Positions 20,692 to 31,284 of a stretch of DNA of 50,234 nucleotides are shown here, in pieces; the first letter of the stretch is position 1; the number at the start of each line of letters is the position of its first letter. This DNA comes from CAYLZN01 sp964387935 (lineage in GTDB: Bacteria; Acidobacteriota; Vicinamibacteria; Vicinamibacterales; JAFNAJ01), in NCBI GenBank assembly GCA_964387935.1, contig CAYLZN010000006.1:1-50234 (forward strand), in the 5' to 3' direction. Below the pieces are notes generated by a model. That model saw only the letters and a list, made by a program, of their open reading frames with translations. It searched no databases and had not been told where the DNA came from. A program made the position numbers and the translations under genes.

Positions 20692-20987
20692 CCTCGAGCT
20701 GACCGTCGGCGTGTGGCCTGCGCCGGTCGGCTCGCGGCCAGCAGGGCCGCGACGCGCCGCCGCGCGCGAGCCCGAACGGCCACCGGCAGGGCCCGGCGGC
20801 CCTCGGCCCGACAGATGGCAATGGCCTTCTGCAGGTTGTCGGCCATGTCGCCGCAACAGGGACACTGCGACAGGTGGCGCTCGATCGCCGCGCAACGGGC
20901 TGGCGACAGGTCCCCGTCGAGATAGTCGAACAGCTCTGCCAGCAGGTCCCGGCAGCGGCCCGGGCGGTGTGGTGTCCTGCCGCTCAT
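20688..20987 (-). CDS. Soluble zinc-finger (ZAS-type) anti-sigma factor
   Basis: 99 residues. It has an anti-sigma zinc-binding motif: CAAIERHLSQCPCCG fits HxxxCxxC with an upstream Cys, near residues 31-45, preceded by LAELFDYLDGDLSP, typical of zf-HC2 anti-sigma domains. There is no transmembrane segment, so it should act in the cytoplasm, perhaps as a redox or thiol sensor. The C-terminus is Arg/Ala-rich. Its ATG overlaps the ECF sigma stop by 4 nt (ATGA), the classic arrangement of a cognate pair. Confidence 0.87.
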   Translation of the reverse strand: MSGRTPHRPGRCRDLLAELFDYLDGDLSPARCAAIERHLSQCPCCGDMADNLQKAIAICRAEGRRALPVAVRARARRRVAALLAASRPAQATRRRSARG

Positions 20988-21607
20988 CGTGCGTCTCCAA
21001 GTTCCCGTTGCAGGAACATCCGGGCGCGGTGCAGCCGCGTTTTCACGTTGGCTTCGGACAACCCCGTCACCTGCGCCACCTCACGCGTGGACAGGCCTTC
21101 CATCTCTCTGAGAAAGACGATGACCCGATAGGACGGAGGGAGGGCCTCGAGCGCGGACTTGAGCCGCCGCCGCAGCCGACTGTTGATCACCAGCGCTTCC
21201 GGGTCTCGTCCCCCGTCCGGCACCTCGATCGGCCGGATGCCACCGGGCGTCGGCAGGAGGTCGTCGAGGGGTACGAGGTGTGCCGGTTGGTCGACGCGAC
21301 GCCGACGGCGCATCAGGCAGGCGTTGCGCACCGTCCGGTACAACCAGGGGCGAAACGCCTGGGGCTCACGGATGCGGCCCACGTGCCGGTAGGTCTTGAT
21401 CAGCGCATCCTGCATCACGTCCTCGGCATCCTCGGGATGCCCGCAGACCGTCAGGCTGAACCGGTACGCCACTTCCTGCGCCCGCAGGAGGAGTTCCTCG
21501 AGCGACGCCCGGTCCCCCTTCGCCGCGGCCGCGACCAGCGGGGCGTAGTCACTGCCCGCCCTGGTGCCGCCCTGGCTCTGAAGATGCTGATTCGACGACT
21601 TCGTCAC
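20984..21607 (-). CDS. ECF-family RNA polymerase sigma factor
   Basis: 207 residues from GTG 21605-21607. Region 2 is YRFSLTVCGHPEDAEDVMQD with IKTYRHVGRIREPQAFRPW (about 45-95), and region 4 is LPPSYRVIVFLREMEGLS then TREVAQVTGLSEANVKTRLH (about 145-200). It directs polymerase to a stress regulon and should be held by the downstream anti-sigma. A TAGAAT sequence (minus strand, 21632-21637) is a possible -10, but no GGAAC-type ECF -35 is evident, so autoregulation is not shown. It is divergent, by 75 nt, from the TolC/RND efflux operon, the most obvious local target. Confidence 0.92.
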   Translation of the reverse strand: MTKSSNQHLQSQGGTRAGSDYAPLVAAAAKGDRASLEELLLRAQEVAYRFSLTVCGHPEDAEDVMQDALIKTYRHVGRIREPQAFRPWLYRTVRNACLMRRRRRVDQPAHLVPLDDLLPTPGGIRPIEVPDGGRDPEALVINSRLRRRLKSALEALPPSYRVIVFLREMEGLSTREVAQVTGLSEANVKTRLHRARMFLQRELGDAR

Positions 21608-21682
21608 ACTCGCCCCCGTCTTCCGCCCTCAATTCTATCTGTCCTGTCACCATCCGGCGGCTCCGTGCATCTTTCCGCGAGC

Positions 21683-23005
21683 ATGACACGGCTTGGTGCG
21701 ACACTCACCCTCCTGGCCATCTCAGCCGTCGCCGCGGTCCCGGCGGCGGCCCAGCCCGCATTGACCCTGTCCGACGCGATGTCGCGTGCCCGCGTCCAGC
21801 ATCCGGCGGCGCGGGCGGCAGCCGCGGCCGAGCGCGAGTCCAGTCATCGCGTGGCGGAGGCCCGGGCGGGCTACTTCCCCCGCGTGGACTTCACGGAGTC
21901 GTGGCAGCGCGGCGACAATCCGGTGTTCGTCTTCGGAACGCTGCTCTCACAGCGCCGCTTCACGGCGGCGGACTTCGCCCTCGATCGTCTGAATCAGCCG
22001 GACCCCGTGAACAGCTTCCGGTCCGCCTTCTCGGTCGAACAGCCCCTGTTCGACGGTGGCTTCACGCGGCTGGCCGTCAGGAGGGCCGGCCTCGGCGAGG
22101 CCGTGGCCCGCGCAGGGCGCGAGCGCACCGAACAGGACCTCGCGCTCGCGGCGGCCCGTGCGTTCGCCGGCGTCGTCGAGACCGGCACCAGCGTGACGGC
22201 CGCCCGCGCGGCGGTCGACGCGGCCGAAAGCGACCTGACCCGCGCCAGGAACCGGCGCGATCTCGGCCTCGTGACGGAGGCCGACGTGCTGGCCGTCGAG
22301 GTTCACCTGGCGCGTGTGCGCCAGCGACTCGTGCAGGCCGAGGGCGACCTCCGCGTGGCCAGAGCGCAGTTGAACGAGGCGATGGGCGCGCCGCTCGACG
22401 ATGACTACCAGGTGGCACCCACCGAGCCGGCTCCGTCGGCGTCGGCCGTCGAAGTCCTCGAGCGGGAGGCGCTGGAGCGGCGACCGGAAGCCCAGGAGGC
22501 CGCTCTCGCGACGTCCCTCGCCGCCACCACCAGCGATGTCGCACGCGCGTACTACATGCCTCAAGTCGGCGTCCAGGGCGGATACGAGTGGAACGGCGAC
22601 GATTGGGGGTCCAAGGTTTCGAGCTGGGTCGTGGGCGCCCAGGTGCGTGTCAACCTGTTCCGCGGCTTCGCCGACAAGGCGAGGCTGGCGGCCGCCCGGG
22701 AAACCGAAACCCGCGCCGCGGCCGAGCGCCAGCGTGTCGAACAGGCCGTCCGACTCGACGTCCGCGCCGCCTCCACCCGCCTCGAGGCCGCCCAGGCGCG
22801 CGAGGCTGTCGGCCAGGCGGCCGTCGCCCAGGCCCGCGAGAGCCAGCGTATCATCCGTGACCGCTACGAGGCGGGCCTCGCCACCATCACCGATGTCCTG
22901 CGCGCAGCCGAGAGCGTGCTGCAGGCGGAATCCGAAGCCAGCGCCGCTCGCGTGCGCGTGCTGCTGCAGGCCCTCGAACTCGACCGCGCGGTCGGCCGAC
23001 TCTGA
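21683..23005 (+). CDS. TolC-family outer-membrane efflux protein
   Basis: 440 residues from ATG 21683. An N-terminal signal peptide (LGATLTLLAISAVAAVPAAAQ) is followed by two repeats of the long coiled-coil TolC architecture: LSDAMSRARVQHPAARAAAAA, ARAGYFPRVDF, the beta stretch FSVEQPLFDGG, the helical hairpin ending RRDLGLVTEADVLAVE, then a second copy with YYMPQVGVQGGYEW and RYEAGLATITDVLRAE-like closing helix. It forms the outer-membrane channel of the tripartite pump encoded by the next two genes. No strong ribosome site is visible. Confidence 0.92.
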   Translation: MTRLGATLTLLAISAVAAVPAAAQPALTLSDAMSRARVQHPAARAAAAAERESSHRVAEARAGYFPRVDFTESWQRGDNPVFVFGTLLSQRRFTAADFALDRLNQPDPVNSFRSAFSVEQPLFDGGFTRLAVRRAGLGEAVARAGRERTEQDLALAAARAFAGVVETGTSVTAARAAVDAAESDLTRARNRRDLGLVTEADVLAVEVHLARVRQRLVQAEGDLRVARAQLNEAMGAPLDDDYQVAPTEPAPSASAVEVLEREALERRPEAQEAALATSLAATTSDVARAYYMPQVGVQGGYEWNGDDWGSKVSSWVVGAQVRVNLFRGFADKARLAAARETETRAAAERQRVEQAVRLDVRAASTRLEAAQAREAVGQAAVAQARESQRIIRDRYEAGLATITDVLRAAESVLQAESEASAARVRVLLQALELDRAVGRL

Positions 23006-23013
23006 GATGCCCT

Positions 23014-24263
23014 ATGTCATCCACCATCATGCCTGAACGCCTTGTCGTCTCGTCGTCCTGGCGAGGTCGTCGCCTCGCCACGCTGATCGTTCCGGTACTG
23101 GCTGCGGCCTCTCTCGCGTGTGGACACGCCAAGGAGCCGGAAGGCCAGCCGAAGCCTGCGGTTGACGTCCACGCCGCAACCGCCGCCCTGCGTGACTTCC
23201 CTGAGACGCATGAAGCCGGCGGCGTCATCCAGGCTCGTGTTTCCGCGGCGGTCACGAGCCGCATCATGGCGCCGGTCAGCCAGGTGCGCGTCAGTCCCGG
23301 GGACCGCGTGCGGGCCGGGCAGGTGCTCGTCGTGCTCGACGACCGCGACCTCTCGGCCAACCTGCGCCGGGCACGCGGCTCGGTCACCGCGATCGAGGAG
23401 GGGGCCCGCGCGGCCAGGGCGGAGCGGGATGCCGCCCAGGCGGCGCTGGTACTGGCTGAGACCACCGCCGCGCGGGTCACGGCCCTGCACGATCGAAAGT
23501 CCGCGACGGCGCAGGAACTGGACGAGGCGAATGCGGCCGTGCGAGGCGCGCGTGCCCGCGTTGGCAGCAGCGAGGCTCGCGTCGCCGAAGCCGAGGCGGC
23601 GCGCGGGGCGACCCAGGCCGGCGCGGACGCCGCGGCGGTGCAGGCGTCGTGGGCGACGGTCACCGCACCGTTCGACGGCGTCGTGACCGAGAAGCTGATC
23701 GAGCCGGGCAACATGGCCGCCCCAGGCACGCCCCTGGTGCGGCTGGAGTCCGCTGGAGGTCTGCGCGTGGACGTCCGTCTCGACGAGTCGCGGGCGGGTC
23801 GAATCGCCCACGGCCAACGCGTGTCCGTCGTCGTCGGCGACGCCGGAGACGACGAACGCACGGTCGAAGGCACGGTCACCGAGGTCGCCCGCGCCGTTGA
23901 CTCGGACGCCCGCGCGTTCCTCGTCAAGGTCGCCCTCGACGAGGCGGCCGGGCTGCGGACGGGGATGTTCGCACGGGTGCGGCTCGCGGGCCCGGCGCGC
24001 AAGGCGCTGTCGGTGCCAGCCTCGGCAGTCCTTCGTCGCGGCCAGGTGGCGACCGTGTTCGCGATCGAGAAGGACACGGCCCGGCTGCGGCTCGTGCAGA
24101 CCGGCCGCGTCGCCGGAGACCAGGTCGAGGTCCTGGCCGGGCTCGAGGACGGTGAACCCGTCGTGGCGGCGCCGCCGGCGGGCCTGATCGACGGGCAACC
24201 GGTACGCGTAGCGGGCGGCCCGCAGCCGGCCGCTGCTGCCCCGCTGCGTCCTGAGGGGGCTCG

Positions 24264-24267
<4 letters not shown>
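23014..24267 (+). CDS. RND efflux periplasmic adaptor (membrane fusion protein)
   Basis: 417 residues, starting 8 nt after the TolC stop; ATG 23029 is an alternative. A hydrophobic N-terminal segment ends in AAASLACG, an imperfect lipobox, so it is probably a lipoprotein or anchored periplasmic protein. Barrel-sandwich halves are VSAAVTSRIMAPVSQVRVSPGDRVRAGQ (split lipoyl, around residues 75-105) and VTAPFDGVVTEKLIEPGN (about 223), separated by an Ala/Arg-rich coiled coil. Then come the beta-barrel and membrane-proximal domain (LRTGMFARVRL, LSVPASAVLRRGQ). It links the RND pump to TolC. It overlaps the RND gene by 4 nt. Confidence 0.93.
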
Positions 24268-27449
<3,182 letters not shown>

Positions 27450-27451
27450 GC

Positions 27452-28208
27452 ATGGTTCGCGTTCCTCCAGTGCAGATCGTGGCGGCCGCCGACTTCGGTG
27501 ACGAGTCGGCGACAGCCCTGTGGGTGGCGGGCAGCCTCGCTGCCGCCTTCGCCTCGGAACTCGTCGTGGTGCACGCCGAATCCCTCGAGGCCCCGATCTA
27601 CTTCACCCACGAGCAGGTCGAGCGGCTCGAGCAGGAACGACTGGCGGCCCGCCAGACCGCGCAGCGGTTCACCCGGGACTTCGCCGAACGACACGCGCCG
27701 GCGCCGGTCAGCCGCGTGGAGGTGGTCGATGGTCCGCCAGCCGATGCGATCCTGAGGCTCGTCCGGCCCGCGGATCTGGTCGTACTCGGCACCCACGGCT
27801 ACCGCGGTGCGCGCCGGTGGTGGCTCGGTTCGGTCGCCGAACGGGTCGTCCGCGAAGCGCCCGTCCCCGTGCTCGTCGCCCACGCGCTGCCCGTGTCGCC
27901 GACGCCCTGGAAACCGGCGCGTCTGACGCTGCTCGGCGGGCGCCCCGGCGCCCGGGTCTCCGCCTGGACGACTGCCCTGTCGGCCTGGGCGGCGGCGCCG
28001 GTGTCCGAGGCCTCGTCCATCGCGCAGTGCGATCGCGAGTCGGTGGCGNNNNNNNNNNCCCATGAACACGAACAGCGGGATCGCGACTAGCACGTCGCTC
28101 GTCATCGTCCCGCTGCCCGGTGACCGCGACCAATCACCGGCCGCGGACCTCGGCCGGGTGCTCACCGGCTGCCTGGCGCCGGTGCTCTTCGTGCCCGACT
28201 ACGACTGA
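27452..28208 (+). CDS. Universal stress protein (Usp), interrupted by an N run
   Basis: Starts at ATG 27452, two nt after the RND stop. The first Usp domain is clear: IVAAADFGDESATALWVAGSL, VVVHAES, and the ATP-type motif VVLGTHGYRGARRWWLGS then AERVVREAPVPVLVAH (about 110-148). A second, shorter domain begins at ARLTLLGGRPGARVSA and is broken by ten N at 28049-28058. After the N run the frame ending at TGA 28206-28208 reads SLVIVPLPGD ... LTGCLAPVLFVPDYD, which is the expected Usp ending. That frame is offset relative to the upstream part if exactly ten bases are missing. I therefore treat it as one gene whose true gap length is unknown. Confidence 0.75.
28049..28058. other. Run of 10 N inside the Usp gene
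   Basis: Unresolved bases. The flanking reading frames disagree if the run is taken literally as ten bases, so the true length probably differs by one (modulo three), or the gene is frameshifted. Confidence 0.99.
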
Positions 28209-28232
28209 CTTCCAGACAAGGAGTATGCACCG

Positions 28233-28421
28233 ATGACCGTTGACCGTCTTCTTCGCCTGATTGCCGGGTTCTTCGTGCTGGCCAGCGTGCTGCTCGGGAT
28301 GTACGTGAACCCCCTGTTCCTGTGGTTCACGGCGTTTGTCGGGGCCAACCTGTTCCAGTCTGCCTTCACCAACTGGTGTCCCATGATGGCGATCCTGCGC
28401 AAGGCCGGCGTGCGAGGCTGA
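28233..28421 (+). CDS. DUF2892 (YgaP-like) small membrane protein
   Basis: 62 residues, AAGGAG 9 nt upstream of ATG 28233. Two membrane helices (LIAGFFVLASVLLGMYV and LFLWFTAFVGANLFQSAF) are followed by TNWCPMMAILRKAGV, the conserved ending of DUF2892, where the Cys-Pro lies at the membrane edge. This domain is often attached to or near rhodanese and sulfur-handling proteins. It lies in the tail of the RND operon. Confidence 0.9.
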   Translation: MTVDRLLRLIAGFFVLASVLLGMYVNPLFLWFTAFVGANLFQSAFTNWCPMMAILRKAGVRG

Positions 28422-28432
28422 GGAGCCCTGCC

Positions 28433-28843
28433 ATGATCGACGAGACGAGGTACGGCCTTCGCGTCGCCATCGACGCCGACTACGACACCGCGGTCGACCG
28501 GGTCACGACGGCCCTCAAGGCGGAGGGCTTCGGAGTGCTCACCACGATCGACGTGCAGCAGACGCTGAAGCAGAAGATCGATCGCGACTTCCGGCGCTAC
28601 GTCATTCTGGGCGCCTGCAACCCGGTGCTGGCCGACCGGGCGCTGCATGCCGAACTGGAGATCGGCCTCCTGCTGCCGTGCAACGTGGTCGTCTACGAAG
28701 TGCAGCCGGGGCGGGCGGTCGTCGCAGCGATGGCGCCGGTGCCGGCGATGTCGATGGTGGGCAACGAGGCGCTCGCGTCGGTGGCGTCGGAGGCGGACGC
28801 GCGGCTGCGCCGCGTCCTGGCCGCCGTGGCCGCGACCCGGTAG
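28433..28843 (+). CDS. DUF302 domain protein
   Basis: 136 residues from ATG 28433, with GAGGAG 7 nt upstream. The DUF302 fold is visible as two repeats around YDTAVDRVTTALKAEGFGVLTTIDVQQTL (split: AVDRVTTALKAEGFG then VLTTIDVQQTLKQK), RYVILGACNPVLADRAL, and LLLPCNVVVYEV. It is soluble with no signal peptide. Its function is unknown; it commonly accompanies efflux, DUF2892 and thiol/sulfur genes. It is the last gene of the TolC-adaptor-RND-Usp-DUF2892 series, convergent with motB 9 nt away. Confidence 0.9.
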   Translation: MIDETRYGLRVAIDADYDTAVDRVTTALKAEGFGVLTTIDVQQTLKQKIDRDFRRYVILGACNPVLADRALHAELEIGLLLPCNVVVYEVQPGRAVVAAMAPVPAMSMVGNEALASVASEADARLRRVLAAVAATR

Positions 28844-28852
28844 TCGTCGGGC

Positions 28853-29704
28853 TCAGTGCGACGGGGCCGCCTCGTCGGTCCGCGTCTCGACGTCCGCGTT
28901 GCGCACCTGCCCGGCGACCGGGCTCGCCACGTCGGGGTTCTGCACGACAATCGAGACCCGGCGATTGCGGGGGTCGGCGGGCTGCTCGACCACGCGAGGC
29001 TGGATGTCCGCGTACCCGCGCACCCCGCGGATCTGCCCCGGCTTCACGCCCGAGCGTTCCATCACGCGGCGTGCGGCATTTGCGCGGTCCGCGGAGAGCT
29101 CCCAGTTCGTGTAGGTCTTCGAGCTCGAGTATGGACGGCTGTCGGTGTGGCCTTCGATGACGAGCGGGTTGTCGATCTTGCCCAGTTCGCCCGCGATCGT
29201 CGCCAGGACGTGCTCGGTTTCGGGCTTGAGGGTGGCCGAGCCGCTGTCGAAGAACGTCGCTTCGCTGCCTTCGACCAGTTCGATGCGCAGGCCTTCTGGC
29301 GTCAGCTGGATCTCGATCTGCTTTTCGAGCCGGCGGAACTCCGGCAGGCTGCCGAGGGCGCCCTTGAGGCGGCCCGCGGCCTGCTCGAGGATCTGTCGTC
29401 CCTCGGCCTCGGTGAGCGCCGCCCGGCCCGTCCGCACGGCACTCGGCGCGTCCGGGTCCAGTTTCATCTGGCCCCCGGGAATCACGCCGTTCGACTTCTC
29501 GTAGTCGAAGATGCCGGGGTCCTTGAAGTACCCGGCGACGGACTGCTTGACGGCGTTACTCTGCGCCACCAGCCACATCACCAGGAAAAACGCCATCATC
29601 GCCGTCACGAAGTCGGCATAGGCGACCTTCCAGGCTCCGCCATGGTGGCCGGCGTGCGCATCGCGCCGCGGCTTCTTGATGATGACGACCGACGGGTTCT
29701 TCAC
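28853..29704 (-). CDS. motB: Flagellar motor stator MotB (first stator pair)
   Basis: 283 residues from GTG 29704, with GGAGGGC just upstream. The single transmembrane helix VAYADFVTAMMAFFLVMWLVA (about 28-48) carries the essential Asp of the ion channel, and the C-terminal OmpA-like peptidoglycan-binding domain is about 155-265 (VIEGHTDSRPY, NWELSADRANAARR, DPRNRRVSIVV). It is the E. coli/LafU-like subtype, usually proton-driven. It pairs with the motA gene 16 nt upstream, forming the stator that pushes the rotor. Confidence 0.94.
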   Translation of the reverse strand: MKNPSVVIIKKPRRDAHAGHHGGAWKVAYADFVTAMMAFFLVMWLVAQSNAVKQSVAGYFKDPGIFDYEKSNGVIPGGQMKLDPDAPSAVRTGRAALTEAEGRQILEQAAGRLKGALGSLPEFRRLEKQIEIQLTPEGLRIELVEGSEATFFDSGSATLKPETEHVLATIAGELGKIDNPLVIEGHTDSRPYSSSKTYTNWELSADRANAARRVMERSGVKPGQIRGVRGYADIQPRVVEQPADPRNRRVSIVVQNPDVASPVAGQVRNADVETRTDEAAPSH

Positions 29705-29720
29705 GGCGCGCCCTCCGGTC

Positions 29721-30605
29721 TCAGGCGGCCGCCGCCGTGGCGGTGGCCTGCTCCGCCTTCACGGCCTTGCAGTGCTGCTCGGTTTCTTCGAAGCTCGGTC
29801 GCACTTCGCTCGGCAGGACACGGCGGGCGAACTCGACGGCAATCGCCGGCGGAAAGCCCTTGTAGACCGCCAGCAGCCCTGTCTTGATGCAGACCAGGTA
29901 GTGCGCCTCGTCGGCGACGATGTGCTCGAGGTTGGTGGCCATGGGCCCGACAAAGCCGTAGCAGGCGAGAATGCCGAGGAACGTGCCGACCAGCGCCGCC
30001 GCCACGTGGTGACCGATCTCCGACGGCGGGCCGTCGATCGACTGCATCGTGATGACCACGCCGAGCACGGCGGCGACGATCCCGAGGCCTGGCAGGGCAT
30101 CGCCGATCTTCGACAGGGTCGTGGCCGGTTTGGTCGCTTCGGCATGGTGCACGTGCAGGTCCTCGTCCATGAGCGCCTCGAGGTCGTGTGGCGTGATGCC
30201 GCCGAGGATGATGACCTTGATCGAGTCCGTCAGGAACGACACGGCGTGGTGATTGGACAGGAACGCGGGGTACCGGGAGATGATGGGGCTCTTCTCGACG
30301 TCCTCGACGTGCGCCTCGAGCGCCATCACGCCGGACTGCTGCGTGATGCGAAAGAGCTGATACTGCATCCCGAGCAGCTCGAGGTAGTCCTGCTTGCCTG
30401 CCTTGGACTTGAAGAACCGCGTGACCTGCCCCAGCAGCCCGCGGAGCACGCTGAGCGGGGTGCTGATCAGCAGCGATCCGATTGCGGCGCCCCCGATGAT
30501 CACGAACTCCGAGGGCTGGAACAGGACCAGCAGCGGTCCCCCGGCCATCAGGAACCCCCCGATGACCGACGCCATCACGNNNNNNNNNNCGACGATCACG
30601 AGCAT
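29721..30605 (-). CDS. motA: Flagellar motor stator MotA (first stator pair), N run near the start
   Basis: 294 codons from ATG 30605, with AGGAGA upstream. It begins MLVIV, then ten N (30580-30589) hide about four residues before VMASVIGGFLMAGG. The E. coli protein has exactly four residues at the matching place, so the true gap is about that size. Membrane helices and MotA landmarks follow: PSEFVIIGGAAIGSLL, GDALPGLGIVAAVLGVVITM, and LVGTFLGILACYGFVGP (the pore helices 3 and 4). An Ala-rich tail ends the protein. It forms the ion channel with MotB. Confidence 0.93.
   Translation of the reverse strand: MLVIVXXXXVMASVIGGFLMAGGPLLVLFQPSEFVIIGGAAIGSLLISTPLSVLRGLLGQVTRFFKSKAGKQDYLELLGMQYQLFRITQQSGVMALEAHVEDVEKSPIISRYPAFLSNHHAVSFLTDSIKVIILGGITPHDLEALMDEDLHVHHAEATKPATTLSKIGDALPGLGIVAAVLGVVITMQSIDGPPSEIGHHVAAALVGTFLGILACYGFVGPMATNLEHIVADEAHYLVCIKTGLLAVYKGFPPAIAVEFARRVLPSEVRPSFEETEQHCKAVKAEQATATAAAA
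30580..30589. other. Run of 10 N inside motA codons 6-9
   Basis: The frame is kept across the run and the hidden residue count matches other MotA proteins. ATCACG occurs on both flanks, so a small repeat may have caused the assembly break. Confidence 0.99.
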
Positions 30606-30640
30606 GGGCTGAATCTCCTGCAGTGGCGCGGGGCGCGCGC

Positions 30641-30664
30641 CGGGCCGGCAGCCGGCAGGGCCCG
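30641..30664. repeat. GC hairpin upstream of motA
   Basis: CGGGCC (30641-30646) pairs with GGCCCG (30659-30664), enclosing GGCAGCCGGCAG. It lies between the degenerate HD gene and motA, so it may terminate or attenuate transcripts reaching motA. There is no U tract. Confidence 0.3.
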
Positions 30665-30724
30665 CCCCGTGCGCCGCAGCGACACACCGAGGGAATCGAC
30701 CTCAGGCGGGGGTTCTTCAGTCTG

Positions 30725-31225
30725 TCAGTGACAGACGTGCCCGGACGAGTCGAGGACGGAGAGCAGCGCCCTGACGATGGCCGGGTCGAAGCGCGCACCG
30801 GCATCGGCCACGATGCGGGCCAGGGCCAGGAGCTGGCGATGCATGGCGGAGTCCCCGCGCGTCTCCGTGTCGAACGCGTCCGCCACGGCCAGGATGCGGG
30901 CTCCGCGAGGCAAGGTGGCGTCGCCCCCCTCGGCAGCGCTGTCCTCGAAGCACTCGCCCATGCGTGACACGAGCGCGGCCGCCCGCGTGGCGCGTGCCGC
31001 GTCCGCCGGGCGCCGCGCGAAGTCGTCGGCCTCGTGCAGCGCGCCTGCCAGGTACACGTCGCGCACGGCTTCGGCACACTCGCCGAGTTCCGCGGCGATC
31101 AACGCCGACAGGGCCGCCACCCTGCGGGCGTGTGCGGTCGGGCGCACGTCGAACTCCGGAAGCGGCTCCGCGGCCTCGAAACTCGGCCCGCGTCGAGCGG
31201 TGCAGGCGGGAGTGCGGTGACCCAT
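30725..31225 (-). CDS. Degenerate HD/HD-GYP-like domain protein
   Basis: 166 residues from ATG 31225, GAGG 8 nt upstream. It resembles the second half of HD-GYP cyclic-di-GMP phosphodiesterases: TAHARRVAALSALIAAELG (first His kept), LAGALHEADDF (HE where HD is expected), and ARILAVADAFDTE with FDPAIVRALL near the end. The HHE and GYP segments are missing between MGECFED and LPRGARIL. Lost metal ligands suggest it does not hydrolyse c-di-GMP; it could be a ligand-binding or scaffold remnant. It sits between nadE and motA, two sides of the motility cluster. Confidence 0.6.
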   Translation of the reverse strand: MGHRTPACTARRGPSFEAAEPLPEFDVRPTAHARRVAALSALIAAELGECAEAVRDVYLAGALHEADDFARRPADAARATRAAALVSRMGECFEDSAAEGGDATLPRGARILAVADAFDTETRGDSAMHRQLLALARIVADAGARFDPAIVRALLSVLDSSGHVCH

Positions 31226-31284
31226 GCGTCGTGCCTCAGGGGCCTCAATCGGCAGGCCGCCCGACGCCTTGAGGCACGCCCCGC

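Noticed and set aside
21608..21682. Classic ECF autoregulated promoter in the sigma/TolC divergent gap
   Set aside because: No GGAAC-type -35 at a suitable distance from a -10 on either strand; only an isolated TAGAAT.
30725..31225. Active c-di-GMP phosphodiesterase
   Set aside because: The HD pair is HE, and the HHE and GYP segments are absent.
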